A stretch of DNA of 64,000 nucleotides from Salmonella enterica subsp. enterica serovar Choleraesuis. GTDB lineage: Bacteria > Pseudomonadota > Gammaproteobacteria > Enterobacterales > Enterobacteriaceae. The stretch lies in assembly GCA_022846635.1 (NCBI GenBank), contig AP025685.1, positions 4,030,001-4,094,000 on the forward strand. The letters run 5' to 3'. The notes under the pieces are model-generated. The model was given only the letters and a program-made list of their open reading frames with translations. It searched no databases and had not been told where the DNA came from. This document shows positions 63,479-64,000 of the stretch, piece after piece (the first letter of the stretch is position 1; every line of letters starts with the position of its first letter). The position numbers were made by a program, and so were the translations under genes.

Positions 63479-64000
63479 TTATGCCCCGTAACGCGGGTAA
63501 TCGATATAGCCGTGCTCACCGCCGCCAAACACCGTTTGCGGATCCAGCGGATTTAGCGCCAATCCCTTCTCCAGGCGCTCCGGCAGATCCGGGTTGGCGA
63601 TAAATGGCCGTCCGAAACCAAAAACATCGCCCAGCCCGGCATCCAGCATATGCTGCGCTTTAGCCAGGGTATATTTCCCAGCATACATAATGACGCCAGT
63701 GAAGCTTTCACGCAGCGCCTGGCAAAATGCGGTCGGCAGCTCTGGCGGATTTTCCCAGTCGGCTTCGGCAATCGACAGATAGGCGATACCCAACGCATTA
63801 AGCTGGCGGGCAGCCTCGGTATAGGTAGTAAACGGATCGGCCTCCACCAGCCCAAGATAGACACGCTCTTCGGTTGTGCTTTCAAACAATGGCGCAAAAC
63901 GAACGCCTACCCGCTCTTTACCCACAACATCAATCACCGCCGCGGTAACTTCGCGAAGAAAGCGCAGACGGTTATCCAGCGATCCACCATAGATATCATC
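63479..64000 (-). CDS. Old Yellow Enzyme-family alkene reductase (3' part, cut by window edge)
   Basis: The C-terminal 173 codons of an FMN ene-reductase related to NemA; the frame stays open to the right edge. The visible part starts at DDIYGGSLDNRLRFLREV, the hallmark YGGSxxNRxRF of this family. It continues through VGVRFAPLFESTTEE, YLSIAEADWEN, GVIMYAGKYTLAKA (the FMN-phosphate loop in altered form) and FGRPFIANPDLPERL. It ends ...YIDYPRYGA, close to the NemA end. Such enzymes reduce activated alkenes, quinones, N-ethylmaleimide or nitro compounds with NADPH. The downstream ArsR-type regulator is a probable partner. The N-terminal half is outside the window. Confidence 0.88.
   Translation of the reverse strand, partial: DDIYGGSLDNRLRFLREVTAAVIDVVGKERVGVRFAPLFESTTEERVYLGLVEADPFTTYTEAARQLNALGIAYLSIAEADWENPPELPTAFCQALRESFTGVIMYAGKYTLAKAQHMLDAGLGDVFGFGRPFIANPDLPERLEKGLALNPLDPQTVFGGGEHGYIDYPRYGA

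Overview
The window is a chromosomal segment of an enteric gamma-proteobacterium (Enterobacterales, most like Enterobacteriaceae). Gene order, protein lengths and catalytic residues from hemG to hemY follow the E. coli 85-87 min region almost gene for gene. rRNA lengths match E. coli exactly (16S 1542, 23S 2904, 5S 120 nt), and rrn P1, the cyaA CRP site and the selC tRNA are near identical. It is not E. coli K-12: rhtB and yigFG are missing from their usual places, and two chromosomal junctions differ. I do not commit to a genus.

Layout. (1) 1-6970: 5' part of birA, murB, then a complete rRNA operon on the minus strand (16S, tRNA-Glu, 23S, 5S) with P1/P2 promoters, antitermination signals and terminator. 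(2) 7028-23122: hemG, trkH, yigZ, pepQ; the divergent fatty-acid operon fadBA with a FadR operator; fre, ubiD; rfaH; tatD and tatABC; ubiEJB. (3) 23182-38135: rmuC, udp, dlhH, the metE/metR pair with MetJ boxes, yigM, yigL, pldB, rhtC, recQ, pldA, yigI, rarD. (4) 38175-39389: an accessory gene coding for a HEPN/RES-type NAD+-targeting toxin-like protein, sitting where E. coli has yigFG. (5) 39446-54186: corA with a structured leader, the overlapping dapF-yigA-xerC-yigB-uvrD operon, lptM, cyaY, cyaA with its CRP-overlapped promoter, and hemCDXY. (6) 54552-54646: selC (tRNA-Sec), which in E. coli is not next to hemY. (7) 54647-64000: an accessory metabolic block holding a nitronate-monooxygenase-like flavoprotein, a LysR regulator, an MDR-type oxidoreductase, a second LysR with a divergent alpha/beta hydrolase, mmuPM with MetJ boxes, an ArsR-type regulator and an incomplete Old Yellow Enzyme.

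How parts fit together. Tetrapyrrole synthesis appears twice (hemG; hemCDXY), ubiquinone synthesis in ubiEJB and ubiD, methionine in metE/metR and mmuPM (both preceded by MetJ boxes), lipid turnover in fadBA, pldA and pldB, and DNA repair/recombination in recQ, uvrD, xerC and rmuC.

Most notable observations: a rRNA operon that joins the rrnA-side neighbour (hemG) to rrnB-side neighbours (gltT, murB, birA); the hemY/selC junction without glmZ; the lone HEPN-RES gene; and a repeated operator, TATTAC-N7-GTAATA, upstream of both the nitronate-monooxygenase-like gene and the MDR oxidoreductase. The shared operator suggests one LysR protein controls a small, apparently undescribed redox regulon. 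No CRISPR array, IS element or prophage was seen.
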